The position numbers were made by a program, and so were the translations under genes. Below are positions 1-11,659 of a stretch of DNA of 64,000 nucleotides, piece after piece. Source of the stretch: Hymenolepis diminuta (taxonomy: Eukaryota > Platyhelminthes > Cestoda > Cyclophyllidea > Hymenolepididae). Each line of letters begins with the position of its first letter. Within the stretch, counting starts at the first letter, position 1. The notes under the pieces were generated by a model. The model saw only the letters and a list, made by a program, of their open reading frames with translations. It did not search any database and was not told the DNA's origin. Where the stretch lies: the NCBI GenBank assembly GCA_900708905.1, contig CAADRB010000044.1, positions 912,463 through 976,462 of the forward strand, read 5' to 3'.

Positions 1-464
1 GTGTACATTAGGGCTGGAAATAGTTATTAATAGGGATAATTATCACACAATCTGAAAGAAGAGATAATATTTTATTACTTACCATAGATAAGCACACATC
101 ATTAACAAGCAAAATTGAAGTAATCATGCACTAGACACATAACTCAAAAATTGGACGGCTTTTTGTTACATCCTGATACTTTAAATATGAATGGAGAAGT
201 TTCCTAAATTATCCCTTAACCAGAAAGTAAAATTTGTTTTATTCACTACAAAGCCATGAATTCAACATCATCCTTCTTGGCACAGCACACCGTGAGACAA
301 ACGAAGTCTTAACGCTTTGCTACACTATTCCATTTCTTACTCTATGCCTTCTGTGTCCCATCATTACCCCATTTCGTCTCACACGAGTTGAACGCAATTA
401 ATGATTACTTCATATATGAAAGTAATATGTTCTCCAAAAATAATTTTAAATTTAAGATTCTACA

Positions 465-703
465 TTTTCCATTTCTTAAGTCCCTCTTCTTTTAAGTCTA
501 TATTATTCGAACGAACTTATTTACATTACGGTTGTAAATGACGCTTAATATAAATCGACCTACCGTCACGAAAATGTACGTCTTATATTAATATTATGAT
601 TTGGGTCGTTTTGTATTATGCGGTCGTATTTGTAACTAGTGTAATGTCTTAGGGAATCTGAGAGTCGGTTACGTTTCCTACAGAGAAGGGACGATTATAA
701 CAG
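465..703 (+). repeat. LTR-like repeat, left copy (family 1)
   Basis: This block has close relatives at about 2300-2525 and 34640-34840. Shared landmarks are an ATTCGAACGAA-type start, TTATTTACATTA, GACGC..AATATA and, near the right end, CTTAGGGAATC followed by TCCTACAGAGAA. The left copy is followed at about 704-718 by TTTGGTGACGCAG, which resembles a retroelement primer-binding site (it begins TGG). With the second copy at 2300 it flanks a gag/protease remnant, so I read it as a 5' LTR. Exact ends are uncertain and no target-site duplication was established. Confidence 0.55.
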
Positions 704-1249
704 TTTGGTGACGCAGTTATTGAATTACGCGGATATGGAAGCTCGAATCCTTTCAATCGTGAAAAATATCTTCACCCAGATGAATTTCTCAATGTCTACG
801 TCTATGTAGTTATGCTTCATTATAATTTTCTTATAGATGTAACTTTCGTAACATGGTCTGCTCAACAACGTGATATTTATAAGAACATCATGGCAGATCT
901 CTCCTCCGCCACTCGAATTATCATGCTGCTTCGTGAATTTAACAGAAGCGACAATTACCTTTGTTCGTCCTTGCTAATAGTGTAACCAACTAGGAGTTCG
1001 GGTAGTAATCTCGCAGAGCCAACAATCTGGAAAACTCGGTAATATAGCACCTTAACGCAGAAGCTGATAACCCACGGCAGATAAGAAGGCACGTTATAGT
1101 CAAAACGAGTGTATTAACGAAACTCCCTCTCAATCAGTATCGGCTTAAACCAATAAGTATAATCATCAAGTGTCTTTCGTCAGTGGGGAAATAAAGAAAG
1201 AAACTACATTTTTATTCATAGAAGAAATATTGGGAGTGGGGAAAATAAT

Positions 1250-2070
1250 TACCATTTCTTCTAACAGTTCTAATTTAAACCGATGGAGCCTGCTGACCTA
1301 ATCTGTGAAAAGACGATTAATAAGTTGGGTTCGGTCGTTGGTGACATTTCTCTCTTCAACTTGACCATACATGAAGATGAAATTGTTCATCATCATGTAG
1401 GTAAGGTTAACCGACTTTGCACTAGTTTTCGAATTGGTTATCTTGAGGAAAACCAATTCGGATGTCTCATTTTCATTCTCTGTCTCCGATCTCCTTGCTA
1501 TGCTGAGGTTCGACTCAGACTTCTGTCCCTCTTGGGCAGGGAACCCAATGTCAAGATGTCCCGTTGCCTGCTCGAATCTGCTACAGGACCGTTAACCGAG
1601 AGTGTTCAACCTGAAAGGACCTGAAAATGACCAATCATCTATCGACCGAGGGGACCCACTCCCGTCCGACAACCATCTAATGAATATTAGGAACGGTCAC
1701 TCCCGAGGTGCCGATTTTGCGTAGAATATTACTATCATCAAGACTACTCTTTCGAAGACGTCGCCGCCAGAACTGCAAAGAGAATTGTCCGTCGGGAATC
1801 TTTTACGAGCAGCTTAACAAAGAATAACCCGAACAACAAGAGAGCTTTAACTTAGACGAGACAGAGCGATAGTATGTTAATAAAGGTGAATGTTAATTCT
1901 TGAAGATACGTTAACATAATTATTAATGGTATAGCATTTGAGCTCTAGATCGACACCGGCTCCGATTTCTATTGCTTTGTGACTCTACGTATCGATGCGA
2001 TGCGAGGCTACATTACTGGAGAAGGCAATTTTCAAGGAGTGCTACGTTACAGATCCAAATATCAACCTCG
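1250..2070 (+). pseudogene. Decayed LTR-retrotransposon gag-protease remnant
   Basis: An open stretch at 1283-1624 encodes a 113-residue fragment containing FGCLIFILCLRSP and EVRLRLLSLLGREPNV. This resembles the Gag-like segment (roughly CLIFvxGLxSPxDAxIRTRLL) that I recall from flatworm Ty3/gypsy-type elements. About 300 bp downstream, 1949-1966 reads IDTGSD directly after an in-frame TAG, which is the retroviral-type aspartyl protease active-site signature (D-[ST]-G). Around 2038-2090 a further patch reads CYVTDPNINLV, typical of the region beyond the protease. Stops and frameshifts separate these patches, and no reverse transcriptase, RNase H or integrase is visible before the right repeat. 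The element is therefore dead and internally deleted. The family assignment is inference from short motifs. Confidence 0.6.
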
Positions 2071-2299
2071 TGAACTTTGGCTAGATCAATGAGCCCGAAC
2101 AGCCTGTGATCCGCCAATGTAGCGTAACGACGCGAAAGAAATGATCAAGCAATTATATTCCATGCATTACCAAGACTCACTGGAATTGCTCTTGCCTCCA
2201 GGTCGGTCTCGCGACTAAGATGGATGAACGATCAAAGCTACAAATGGAAATATTACAAAGAAGAAAATAATATTTACCCAAAATATTTGCTCTATGTAA

Positions 2300-2525
2300 G
2301 ATCGTTTATTTTCCACCTTTCACATCGCGCATCTTTCAATTTCCTTTTATTCAAACGAATTTATTTATTTACATTACGGTTTTTAGTGACGGTGAATATA
2401 AAATTAAACATCAATTCAAAACATGTCTTCTGTTTTGACACTGTGGATTTGGTCTGGTTGCGTCGTAGTTTTGTCTATTTGTATTTGTAACTAATGTAAT
2501 TACTTAGGGTTATCTACAGGGAGGT
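2300..2525 (+). repeat. LTR-like repeat, right copy (family 1)
   Basis: This is a direct repeat of the block at 465-703 (shared TTATTCAAACGAATTTATT, TACATTACGGTT, GACGGTGAATATAAA and TTTGTAACTAATGTAAT then CTTAGGG). It lies about 1.6 kb downstream with the gag/protease remnant in between, the arrangement expected of paired LTRs. It has diverged clearly from the left copy, so the insertion is old. Confidence 0.5.
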
Positions 2526-2527
2526 GA

Positions 2528-3050
2528 AGGATAACTCTCTATGCATTACCAGAATTACCTCTTATTCGCATTCGCCAAGACAATACCTCGGGTTTTCCGC
2601 CCACGAAGTTGGAGTGACCTCATTTATATCCCTATAAAGCATAACCCCTGTCTGTCATGTCTAAATGCGTCCATCGATTTCCCCTCTTTTCTTTAACAGC
2701 CTTGCTTCACACAAAAGGGACATCTGCGCTCGTGCTCTCGTGTGGCCTTACTCAAGTAACTCATACAAAGCAACTCTCGTTTTCCAGACAGAACAACGCA
2801 CGCTGGTCAGATACGGACTCTTACACGTCCTGTTCATCACCTCTATTCCTCTGCACGCTGCTCTCTCTCTATGTCTCACTATGTTACTCGTTTCAAACTC
2901 TTTGTGGCTTCCTTGAATACATTTTTGGTCTATACAACTCTTGGTGTTCTGCTTCACAATTGTTGTTAGCTCTTACGCAAACAGCTACGAATTGGTTGAC
3001 TGTTAGCTAAAAACCGTTAGTTGTTAGCTAACTACGACAGAGGAGACTGT
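2528..3050 (+). repeat. LTR-like repeat (family 2), divergent copy
   Basis: It begins GAAGGATAACTCTCTATGCATTACC and continues with CTCTTATTCGCATTCG, CTCAAGTAACTCATACAAA, TTTTCCAGA and, near the end, GTTCTGCTTCACAATTGTTGTT and GCTAAAAACCGTTAG. The order of these landmarks matches the better-preserved copies at 20114-20472 (+) and 25137-25505 (-). It contains stop-free frames of up to 117 codons, but they do not resemble a known protein and are best explained by the repeat. Confidence 0.45.
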
Positions 3051-3059
3051 CTTATCAGT

Positions 3060-4802
3060 CACTTTACGAGTTGATTTTCCACTCAAAATGTACTCTGTTA
3101 TGCCATTTCTACTTTGTTTCAATAAATATTATTTACACCTGATCGTTATCAAGTCAGTCTTTTACCTTTCCGAATGTCTGCTTTCCCATGTTTTATTCTG
3201 AGCCTACTATGAAAATAGAGCAATTCTTAAAGCCTAGTCTTTTTAGTCAATATTTAACGTAGCATTCTAAAAATAAGGGGGAATAGTGACTGTACCAAAC
3301 TCAATGGACGATGGGTTAGCGATTAATTGCTATATAAACAAAGATATTCATGAATAAGCTCTTATTATATAAAACCGTGCGCCTAGTGTTGCGATAGTAA
3401 ATATGAATTGTATAGTATTTGCTACTTTCTTGTACAAATCCAAATACTAAGAAATCTGATCAAGATTACTGATAGATTTGTATAATATTTGGCTCAATTA
3501 ACTGTATCTGAATGAATAAATATATAATCATAAGTGTCAGAATTAAATTAGCCGTATATGGTATATTCACCAATAATATGCTTTAGGATAACGGGCTTTC
3601 ATCTGCATATTTCACTTTAGTTCTCTATATTGGTTTAAAAATAAGCCAATTGGATATCACTCAAAAAAGATTTAAGAATTTTATGTTACTAAATATAAAC
3701 AGGAAGAAATAGACACAAATTACCGTAATAAATTTGGTTTACTACATTGTTTAAGAATTTAATACGTTTTTCTTTGTATTATTAAATCATTTAACACTAT
3801 CCATTCCGTGACAGGCATTCGTTTGCTATTTGTATGATTTTATAATTTTTACATTACATAGGCGCCCACTTCTCCTTTTAGGCATATTACTGTTGCATTT
3901 AAAATTTGTCTTACGATGCATAAGATATCCATTATTGAATAACAACTTTAATTTTAGGTTTCGTCGATGTTGATAAAAATAGGCGAGCAATTTATTTGCC
4001 CAGTGTTACAATATTGAGGTTTATCGGTCTGCCACAACGATCGAATAGAAGGAATAAGTCAAGTCACTCCTGCCGTCAGATCAGTCTGGAGGTGGCAGAC
4101 AAGACACCCCAATTTATTAATTAGTAAATTAGTTTTATATGCAAAACATTTCTTCGTTGAACATCAGTCATGTTTCGTTGTCGGTGTCTCGGCGTGATGA
4201 TCGACATCTCTTTAGGTACCTATGTGCAAATACACAAACACAAAGCGGGGCCACCTGCGGACACTATAGCGGATATCGCCGGTCAGTTTTTTCTGATCGC
4301 CAGGTGTTGATAGACATCTGCTGGCGATAGCATCTCCCATCGAAATATGAGACATCCATCTTGGGGATCCGAGACAAACCCTTTGGTCGATCATGATTTT
4401 GTCAAGTGCCCGGTATTCGTTTCGTGCACGTTAAGGTTACTTAAACTGAAAAAAACATGAGAGTTATTTGAGAAATCTATTATTTTCTCATTTTGACATG
4501 TGATTTTATTTGAAAACCTGAAAATAATTAATATTTCTGAGACCAATAAATGAAATGAAATAGAAATTCATTCAATTAGACTCAACGTGATAGAGATGAA
4601 GAAGAGTTTATGTTACAAACAATTTTCCGCTTAAAATCCATATTATAAGAAACAGAGAAAATAATTATTTATATTTCAACAATGATGTTATTTTTTCAAG
4701 TGATAACCATCAAATTAACTGGCTCTTCGCCATCCTTAAAATCCTCCAGAAAACAACAACCCCATAATTGGTTAGTAATATGGTATTAGTCTGTCTCGTC
4801 GA
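3060..4802. other. Intergenic region upstream of CCZ1
   Basis: No gene is recognised here. The sequence is AT-rich except for a patch at about 4140-4400 that is richer in G+C (for example CGGGGCCACCTGCGG and GATATCGCCGG). It could be an old repeat or promoter-proximal sequence, and I cannot assign it. No convincing TATA or initiator arrangement was identified for CCZ1. Confidence 0.4.
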
Positions 4803-7800
4803 ATGGCTTTTCCTCATGTTTTAACGGAATTCTTCATTTTCAAGACTGGCCACGTAGGTGAAGAGGAGGTAATTTTCTTACCATTTTTTATTTAGTTTGC
4901 ATTTACGCTGCATACCTAGTGATTTAAATATATGATTTCCACTTTAGGAGAAACAGAAGATTATATATTTTTATCCTGCCGGAAAATCACAAGACGACCA
5001 GTTGTCAGTTGTTGGATTGTGTGAAGCCATATTGTCTTTCTCTAACTTCTTCTCAACCTCATGCACGTCACTGCACACTCGTAATGGAAAACGGTGCTTT
5101 CATCAACTGTCAGAGAATATCTGGGCTGTTATGGTATTTTCATGTTAAGAATTCAACTGTACAATTTTTGCTTATCCATGTGTTTATTTTAGAGCACAAT
5201 GCTTGTCAATCCCGTTGCTTTGCTTCATGGTTTCGAGACTTGTGAGCGCATTATTGATGACAATATAATTTCCCAGAAACTGTCGTTACTTTGTGAAAGA
5301 TTCGAAGTATGTTGTTTGTAGTTTTTTTATTTTACTGTTTCCTAGTTATTTTACGGTTTAATTTCTCTGAAATCGAATGAAGAACTGGTCCATTGGCGTA
5401 AAAATGCGATGGAATTTTTCAATCGGGTAAGCGATTGTTCCTATCATTTTACTAAATCTCTGTTTAGGAGTTGGCTATGCTCGATCTTAGTTTCCATGAC
5501 ATTCCTGATATAATAAATGTCATTCAACTGAGGTCCTGCAGTTCTAAAAGTCTCCTGGATTTGGATAATATCGGGACTAGAATTCAACTCTCTTGCCAAT
5601 ATCCAGATACTGATATCGCAATGTTCTATGATGCCCACTTGGCCTGGTAGGTTAATATTTTACGGCCTTTGAAACCTTTTTCAAATTTTACGCTTTTGGC
5701 TTCTCAAGCATTTCATTAGTAGCCTGGTATCATGCACCAACGAATGTTAGTTATTTATAGACTTATTTGATTTATTGTATGGGTAAATTTGAATGCGATT
5801 GTCATGTATGCGTGTAGATAGCTGACTATTTATTGGATGGGTTCGAGACCCTTTGGTTCACGTACCTATCTGTGAAGTTACGCTACGAATTCCATATTTA
5901 TCGACGCACATCTAGTGAATGGCATGACTAAGAGACGGTTAACTGTCCGTCTTATCAAACTGGTTTTTATAAGTTAATTACTGGAAACACCTCTCTTCAA
6001 GAAAGTTTATTATGTCGGATAGTATATACGTAAGATGAACACCAGAGCAACTCTCCCTAAGTTATGGAAGAAGACTAATTTCTTTGAAAAGGAAAGGTGA
6101 CTAGAAAGGGATGAGAAGTAACTTTTGTAAATTAAATTAGGAATATCATTTGCATTTAACCCCATAGGTTAACTTGAATAATTGAAAAATCAGTTCCGTT
6201 GCATCATTCATCCTGAAATGTTTATATTAGGTGATGTAAATTATTTGCGAACGATTATTTTCGTAACTTCAGATTGATCTATTTCATCTAGTATTCGGTA
6301 TATTTGCTTATTATTTGAATATCACTAGAACACACATTCATAGAACTGTTCTTTATTCAAGGCAAAATACCTTGCAGCAAGTTGTAATCTCTTTATCTCT
6401 ACCACGTATTGATAATCGATTTTAAATTAAGACATACTACCTCCAATTCTCGCAATGGCTTAATCAAGACGTCTTCATCTCCAGTTTTAGTTATTCCAAA
6501 TATGTTGATCTATGAGAAGGCCTCGAAAGCGAAACAAAATGTGGACATCCATGACTGAATGCTTTACTTTATTTGAAGTGATCAGTTTGAGGCTACAAGA
6601 ATAATCTAACAAATTTGCCGCTTTTGTAAACATGATTTTCTCTCCATTTCCATTGAAGGTCTTCTTCGGTTCCAAAGGATTTTTGTCCGATATTAAAATT
6701 TATTGTCTCAGATTTGCTCAGCCTCCCTCCCGATCTTGACCTAGCTACAATATCCCCAAAGGCACCTCATATGGGAAGGTAAGTATTGCACTTTTCATAA
6801 TTTATTTGTAAGTTGTTTTCTCTCTGTGATAATTCAATATAATAATATTTGTCATCCTGAATGATCAAAACAGTGCTGAGTGATTGACCACTTCTGTCCC
6901 AATATTCGTGTAACGTGGAAATAGGATTTTCTGTTGATTTGATGAAGTTTAGCCGTTTGCATAAAACATGATCAGCAGTACATTCAAATTAATTACGGTT
7001 TCAGTGAGTTTCAACATGTATCTATATTAGGGGATTTTATTCCATAAACATTCATATTATTTAAGTCAGAATGGGTCTTATAACTCCTTCGGTTACCCAC
7101 TTTATAGGGCTGCAAGTACTCAAACTCGAGAAAGAGAAAGAAAGAGGATTTGTACCTTAAACAGTGATTCTACTATTGATAAAATAATTGCATTTATATA
7201 GGATCTGATGAGGGATAAGTGATTTGCTGACTAGTTGATCAGTACTGACAGCGATGGATTCTTCACCGGTGGTCTTGCATATTCAAGTCTGAGCTTAGGA
7301 TAGTTCAGTACACCAGGCATGAACTTATGCATAAACCGAGTGCATTCTTAGTGTGCTCGATCGAATGCACCGAAAATATTTAGTTTAGCCTCCCAACAAT
7401 AGGTGATGCTGTTAATGCTATGGTAAAGCTTATTTTCAACTAAATTTATAATGTGTTAAGTCTTAGTGCTTTCTGCAAGTATTTTCCCATTTGTTTGAAG
7501 TTTGAGCCGGTGTATTCTAACGATTTTTATGTTCGACACCCTTATATACTTTATTGTTTCCAGGGCCAGTGAAATTTGATTCATCTCTTGAACTCGAGTA
7601 GGGATTATTGTCTCGGTCCTTTCTTAGTTTGAGGTACTCGGATCTTAGCTTTGTTGAGAAATTATAATTCATTTTTCATCTACAAGCTTCTTATTTTAGT
7701 AATCATGTATTTGATATATTGTTTCAACAAGCCTGGGTGACGCTGATAACAGATTTGAGCAATTGGTAGCATCCATGTATCTCATCAATTGTGGGTCGAA

Positions 7801-10800
7801 AATACGCGTTCTTGTTAAAGTGGTTACAATTTCCCACATCGAATTTAAATCTGTTCTAGAAACCGATGCAGCAATTAATTATTTGTTATTTTCTTTTTAA
7901 ATTTTCCTCAGTCATTGTACTCTGTATGCTTTAGGTTCTTAACTGGTCTACCAAATATGGGAAAAGACCTCTGTCCTCCACAGGCTTCCATTCCTCTCCT
8001 CTACCAACGACTTACAGATTCCACTTTCCAACGCATCTACGTCGTGGTTTATCGCGCCTTGAGACTCTCTGTCTGCTTATTCATTGATGGTATGAAGTTG
8101 TTTTTTATTGTTGGTCCATTTAATTATTTTATTGTGGCCTGACTACCGATTGCAATGTTTACACTTTCCTACTTTTAACAGTATTGTGATGCTTACTTGA
8201 ATCATGTATGTTAACTGCTTTCCGGAAATTTCCAGCGAAGCACAATTTGAACAAAGAGTTCTTCCAGTCTTTCGATTCAACTTATGGAAGTGCTTTGACT
8301 GATCTGTCATGTTCCCTGGCTGCGGACCATAGTTCTGAGTAAGTGTGCATAATTTAATTTTTAACAGACGTCTTTTTACCTTTTTATGGGCAATATTTTC
8401 CACTCAGTATCAGGCTAGGAGATCTTTTAAATTCGCGCTTGTGGGTTTAAAATACACGCAGATTTTTCTCGTAAATATCTAAATAATGTGTTACTAATAA
8501 GAAATTAAAACAGTTTAGTGCAGAGAGAAAGAAGATATGACAGTTTATCCCTCATACTCAAATTTTTGTTTTATAGAATCACATAGTCGTTAAATAAATT
8601 CTTAAAGTGTTTCAGACGCAGTGTGACGATGGTTTGACTTCATTTTTGACTCTTCAAACATCTAACCGTTCATTTGAAATTGGGCTAGTCGGGAAGAATG
8701 ACTGCTTTTTTTATCTGGCTATAGGAAAGTTTTTTAGTTACAGCTTATACTGTAATTTCCAAATAATTATAGAAGAAATCTGATGTTAATGCCCATAACC
8801 AAGTGAGCAGAGCTTTGTTGAGTATTTCATTTATATCCATTTTTTTATAACCGTTCAATAACATTAGTTCATTTCCCAACTCATCATTTAATCTCGTTGA
8901 ATTTAGCTATATTTCGATATAAAAACTGCTCTAAATTTAGAGCTTTGCGGAAATATAATGCATCTCCGATTTATTGTTGCAAGTCAGAAAGTAAAGCATT
9001 GGATTTAAATAGTTAACGAGTTCAACTGTGGTGGAACAGTGCTCTTCCTCCAACAATTAGCCTAATGTTGCTACTAATTGATTAGATGAGCATGTTAACT
9101 TTCAAATATTGTAGCCCATTGACCATGGGTGAACATGGCCATTATATCTAAGCTACACCAGGGAGTTTTGATGCACACCGTTTTAATTTAGCACTTTTTA
9201 TTCATTTCTAGCGTGATGCTGCGCTCTGACATGGCGAATCTCTCCTTAAACACCATTGAATCGTCTTCGAAGTCGGCAGGCCAAACAACTCCCAGCAGTT
9301 CCTCAATTCGAGGCTTTCTTATCTGGGAACAGGAACTTGGCTTGGTGAAAACAGATCTTTTTAATCAGCACTGTGGAGGTCGTGGTGAAATCATTCCGTC
9401 CTTTGCGCCTCTCCTCCCCATCATGCGTGCAGCTCGACGAGATATCGTCTCATGGTGAATATTGTTATTGGCTACTTAATTAAAATTCAGTAGACGATCC
9501 TATTACGAATCTTGATTATCAGATGTCAATATAGATTGAAAACCTTTTTAAAAACAAAATTGAATTAAGAGACGATGGTGGCTCCCTTCTCGTTAAATCG
9601 TTATTTGTTTATTTCATTGGTATCTTTCTCGTATTATAAGTTTAAACAACACCGAAAACTCAGCAATGGCGGCAATCAAAAATTGGATCGATGAGATTTA
9701 ATTGGCGTTTGGTGGAATACCAACGTATGTTTTAGTCGTTCATTTAAAATCATTTGTAGCTTAAACGACTGTATTCTAGACGATAAATAAAATAATTAGT
9801 AAAATTGATCAGATAATAAAATGCTTAATAGTATTAGTCACAAATATCCTTCTAAAACTTTTCCCTCGTTGATAGATTGAGACAGCAGTCTTTGATCATG
9901 GACTTATATTATTACTTTGCTTGTATGTTCGACTTATAATTCTGAACAAATGGGGGTCCTTCATTTAGATATTTTTAGCGAAAAATATAGCCTTTTTGTG
10001 ATTGTTTAGATAATAAAATCTTACTATTTTTTCTATAGCTACAGTCTTATATACAAACTACTTAATACAATTAACTAGTTAGCGGTAAAACACGAACTCA
10101 ATGCATTTCTGTACTGGTATTTGATTAGAGAGAGTGAATTATTTTAACTGAAATGGAAGAGTTGAGTGCTCCGGAGATCCGATCGATCGATAATGGTTCA
10201 ATATTGAGAGGTAATTTGAACTCACTCACTTAACCTCTTCTTGTTATTATGCCATTAGTTCTGGACGGCATGATCCCTTAAATTTTTGTTTATGTAAATA
10301 TTAACCAGAGCGGTGCAGAAGTTACAAGACTTAATCATAGGATAGAAGTGAATACTGGTAAACAGCGAAATACTTCAATAAGGGGTGATACGTGGGATGA
10401 AATATGAGTATATAATGAGGTCAGGATTACTTGATTTCGAAAACATGTAGTTGTCCACTCTCTTTGTAATGTCTCAAGATTCCGAAACTCAATTTTTACG
10501 ACTTGATCACTGAGTTTCCGGATGAGTTCATGTTCGGCATTTTCAGCTGATTTAACTGAACTGTTGGTCATGCCTCTGATTCATGTCTATTTTCTTACAA
10601 CTATGAGCAGGTAGATAAGATTTTGAGCAGAGTACAGATCAGCTCTTAACAATGAATATCGACTTTTATTCCACTTTTAACAGTTAAATCTCGCTACTTT
10701 TTGTTTTTTGCTTGAATTTTATTTAAATGTATTTATTTTAATCTCCAGTTTTGACAATCGATGGAATGAGTGCCTAATCAAACTTGAACCAGAGACATGG

Positions 10801-11011
10801 CTACATTTTCGACGCCTTAACAAACGCGAAGTCTTTCTTATTTTCAGCGGAAAAAAAATTGACGTCTCTAGAATCACGAGTCAGTGCTCTTTTTTGTTAA
10901 AATTTTGAAATACCCCTACATATAGCTTTTCAAAATCGGCTTTCTATTTTTTTAGGTGAGGCAAAGCGATTTGGTGTAGAAAATCTTATCGGTCTCTTCC
11001 AAATTTATTGA
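4803..11011 (+). CDS. CCZ1: Vacuolar fusion protein CCZ1 homologue
   Basis: CCZ1 pairs with MON1 as the guanine-nucleotide exchange factor that loads RAB7 on maturing endosomes. Eleven exons: 4803-4868, 4948-5133, 5193-5306, 5346-5426, 5468-5646, 6659-6778, 7935-8089, 8236-8338, 9212-9454, 10749-10879, 10956-11011. All introns are GT-AG, phases agree, and the sum is 1434 nt (477 aa; human about 482). Family landmarks: N-terminal LTEFFIFKTG and VVGLCEAI (first longin domain), LHTRNGKRCFHQLSENIWAVM, AMFYDAHLAW, HMGRFLTG, IYVVVYRALRLSVCLFID, and C-terminal WLHFRRLNKREVFLIFSGKKI. The ATG at 4803 is the first that leads into the conserved FFIF segment. The fifth and ninth introns are long, and the last is 76 nt. 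An AATAAA lies 23 nt past the stop. Exon 9 also reads through to a TGA at 9456-9458, but splicing at 9455 restores the conserved C-terminus. Confidence 0.93.
5820..5860 (+). repeat. Isolated B-box-like sequence in CCZ1 intron 5
   Basis: GGGTTCGAGACCC at 5839-5851 fits the RNA polymerase III B-box / T-arm consensus. The upstream 60 nt do not fold into a tRNA with paired acceptor stems and no good A box is seen. It may be a relic of a tRNA-derived element or chance. Confidence 0.2.
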
Positions 11012-11033
11012 AATCATGCAATCTCATGTATAT

Positions 11034-11039
11034 AATAAA
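11034..11039 (+). terminator. Candidate polyadenylation signal of CCZ1
   Basis: A canonical AATAAA lies 23 nt after the CCZ1 stop codon. The next gene on the same strand begins about 620 nt downstream, so a short 3' UTR is plausible. Position is the only support. Confidence 0.4.
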
Positions 11040-11643
11040 TCTATTCACTCCCTTCACCTAGATTTGTGTAATTTTGACTCCCTCATACTTTTCCCTACTC
11101 CTCATTTCAATATTTATCCTCTCTAAAGCTGTATTCATAAAAAAATTATGAAAAGAAAGACGTTTTTCTCTTTCGCATTCACTCCTAACGTCACAAAACT
11201 AAATGCACTCGTCGTCCGTTCTTTGTGCTTGTCTAACCGTTGTCGTTTAATGTCGGACTTAATCTCCATTTAAACTACTTATTAATTCGCTAAAAGTAGT
11301 ATGTAAAATAGCATAATTGTTAGGGGAATAGCCTACACAATTATTTATCGAGTGGTTATGCTGTTTTGTTCTAATTGCAAAAATTCGATAAAAGCCTGTG
11401 CAAACGTTAGTTGTAGTCACTGCAGGTGATTTAGCGCTAAAATTTGTCAACTATTCTCACCCATTATCCTGCTAAGAAACTTACAGGCACATTTCTAACA
11501 CTGACATAATTCAGGTTAATGTGGTTTAACTATCCTTTATCGGCTTATCTTTCTCTTTGAAACTATTATACATGCAGAACTTCACCTTGAGATGCTCTAG
11601 AACTGAATGTCCAAGGCAAATAATTTTGCTATTTTAATAGTGA

Positions 11644-11654
11644 GAGTTTTTCAG
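11644..11654 (+). promoter_or_regulatory. Splice acceptor 6 nt before the SPRYD7 ATG
   Basis: The sequence GAGTTTTTCAG immediately precedes ATGTG and then the SPRYD7 start ATG at 11660. It has the polypyrimidine-AG form of a 3' splice site. Flatworms add a spliced leader to some mRNAs by trans-splicing, so this may be a trans-splice acceptor. It could equally be the end of an ordinary 5' UTR intron. An ATG at 11655-11657 directly after the AG is followed at once by TGA, so the real start is most likely 11660. Confidence 0.5.
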
Positions 11655-11659
11655 ATGTG

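Noticed and set aside
2657..3010. 117-codon plus-strand frame as a gene
   Set aside because: It lies wholly within an LTR-like repeat shared with other loci, and the translation lacks a known domain.
9213..9458. CCZ1 ending at the TGA at 9456-9458
   Set aside because: A GTGAAT donor at 9455, followed by exons at 10749 and 10956, restores the conserved C-terminal segment and brings the length to that of the family.
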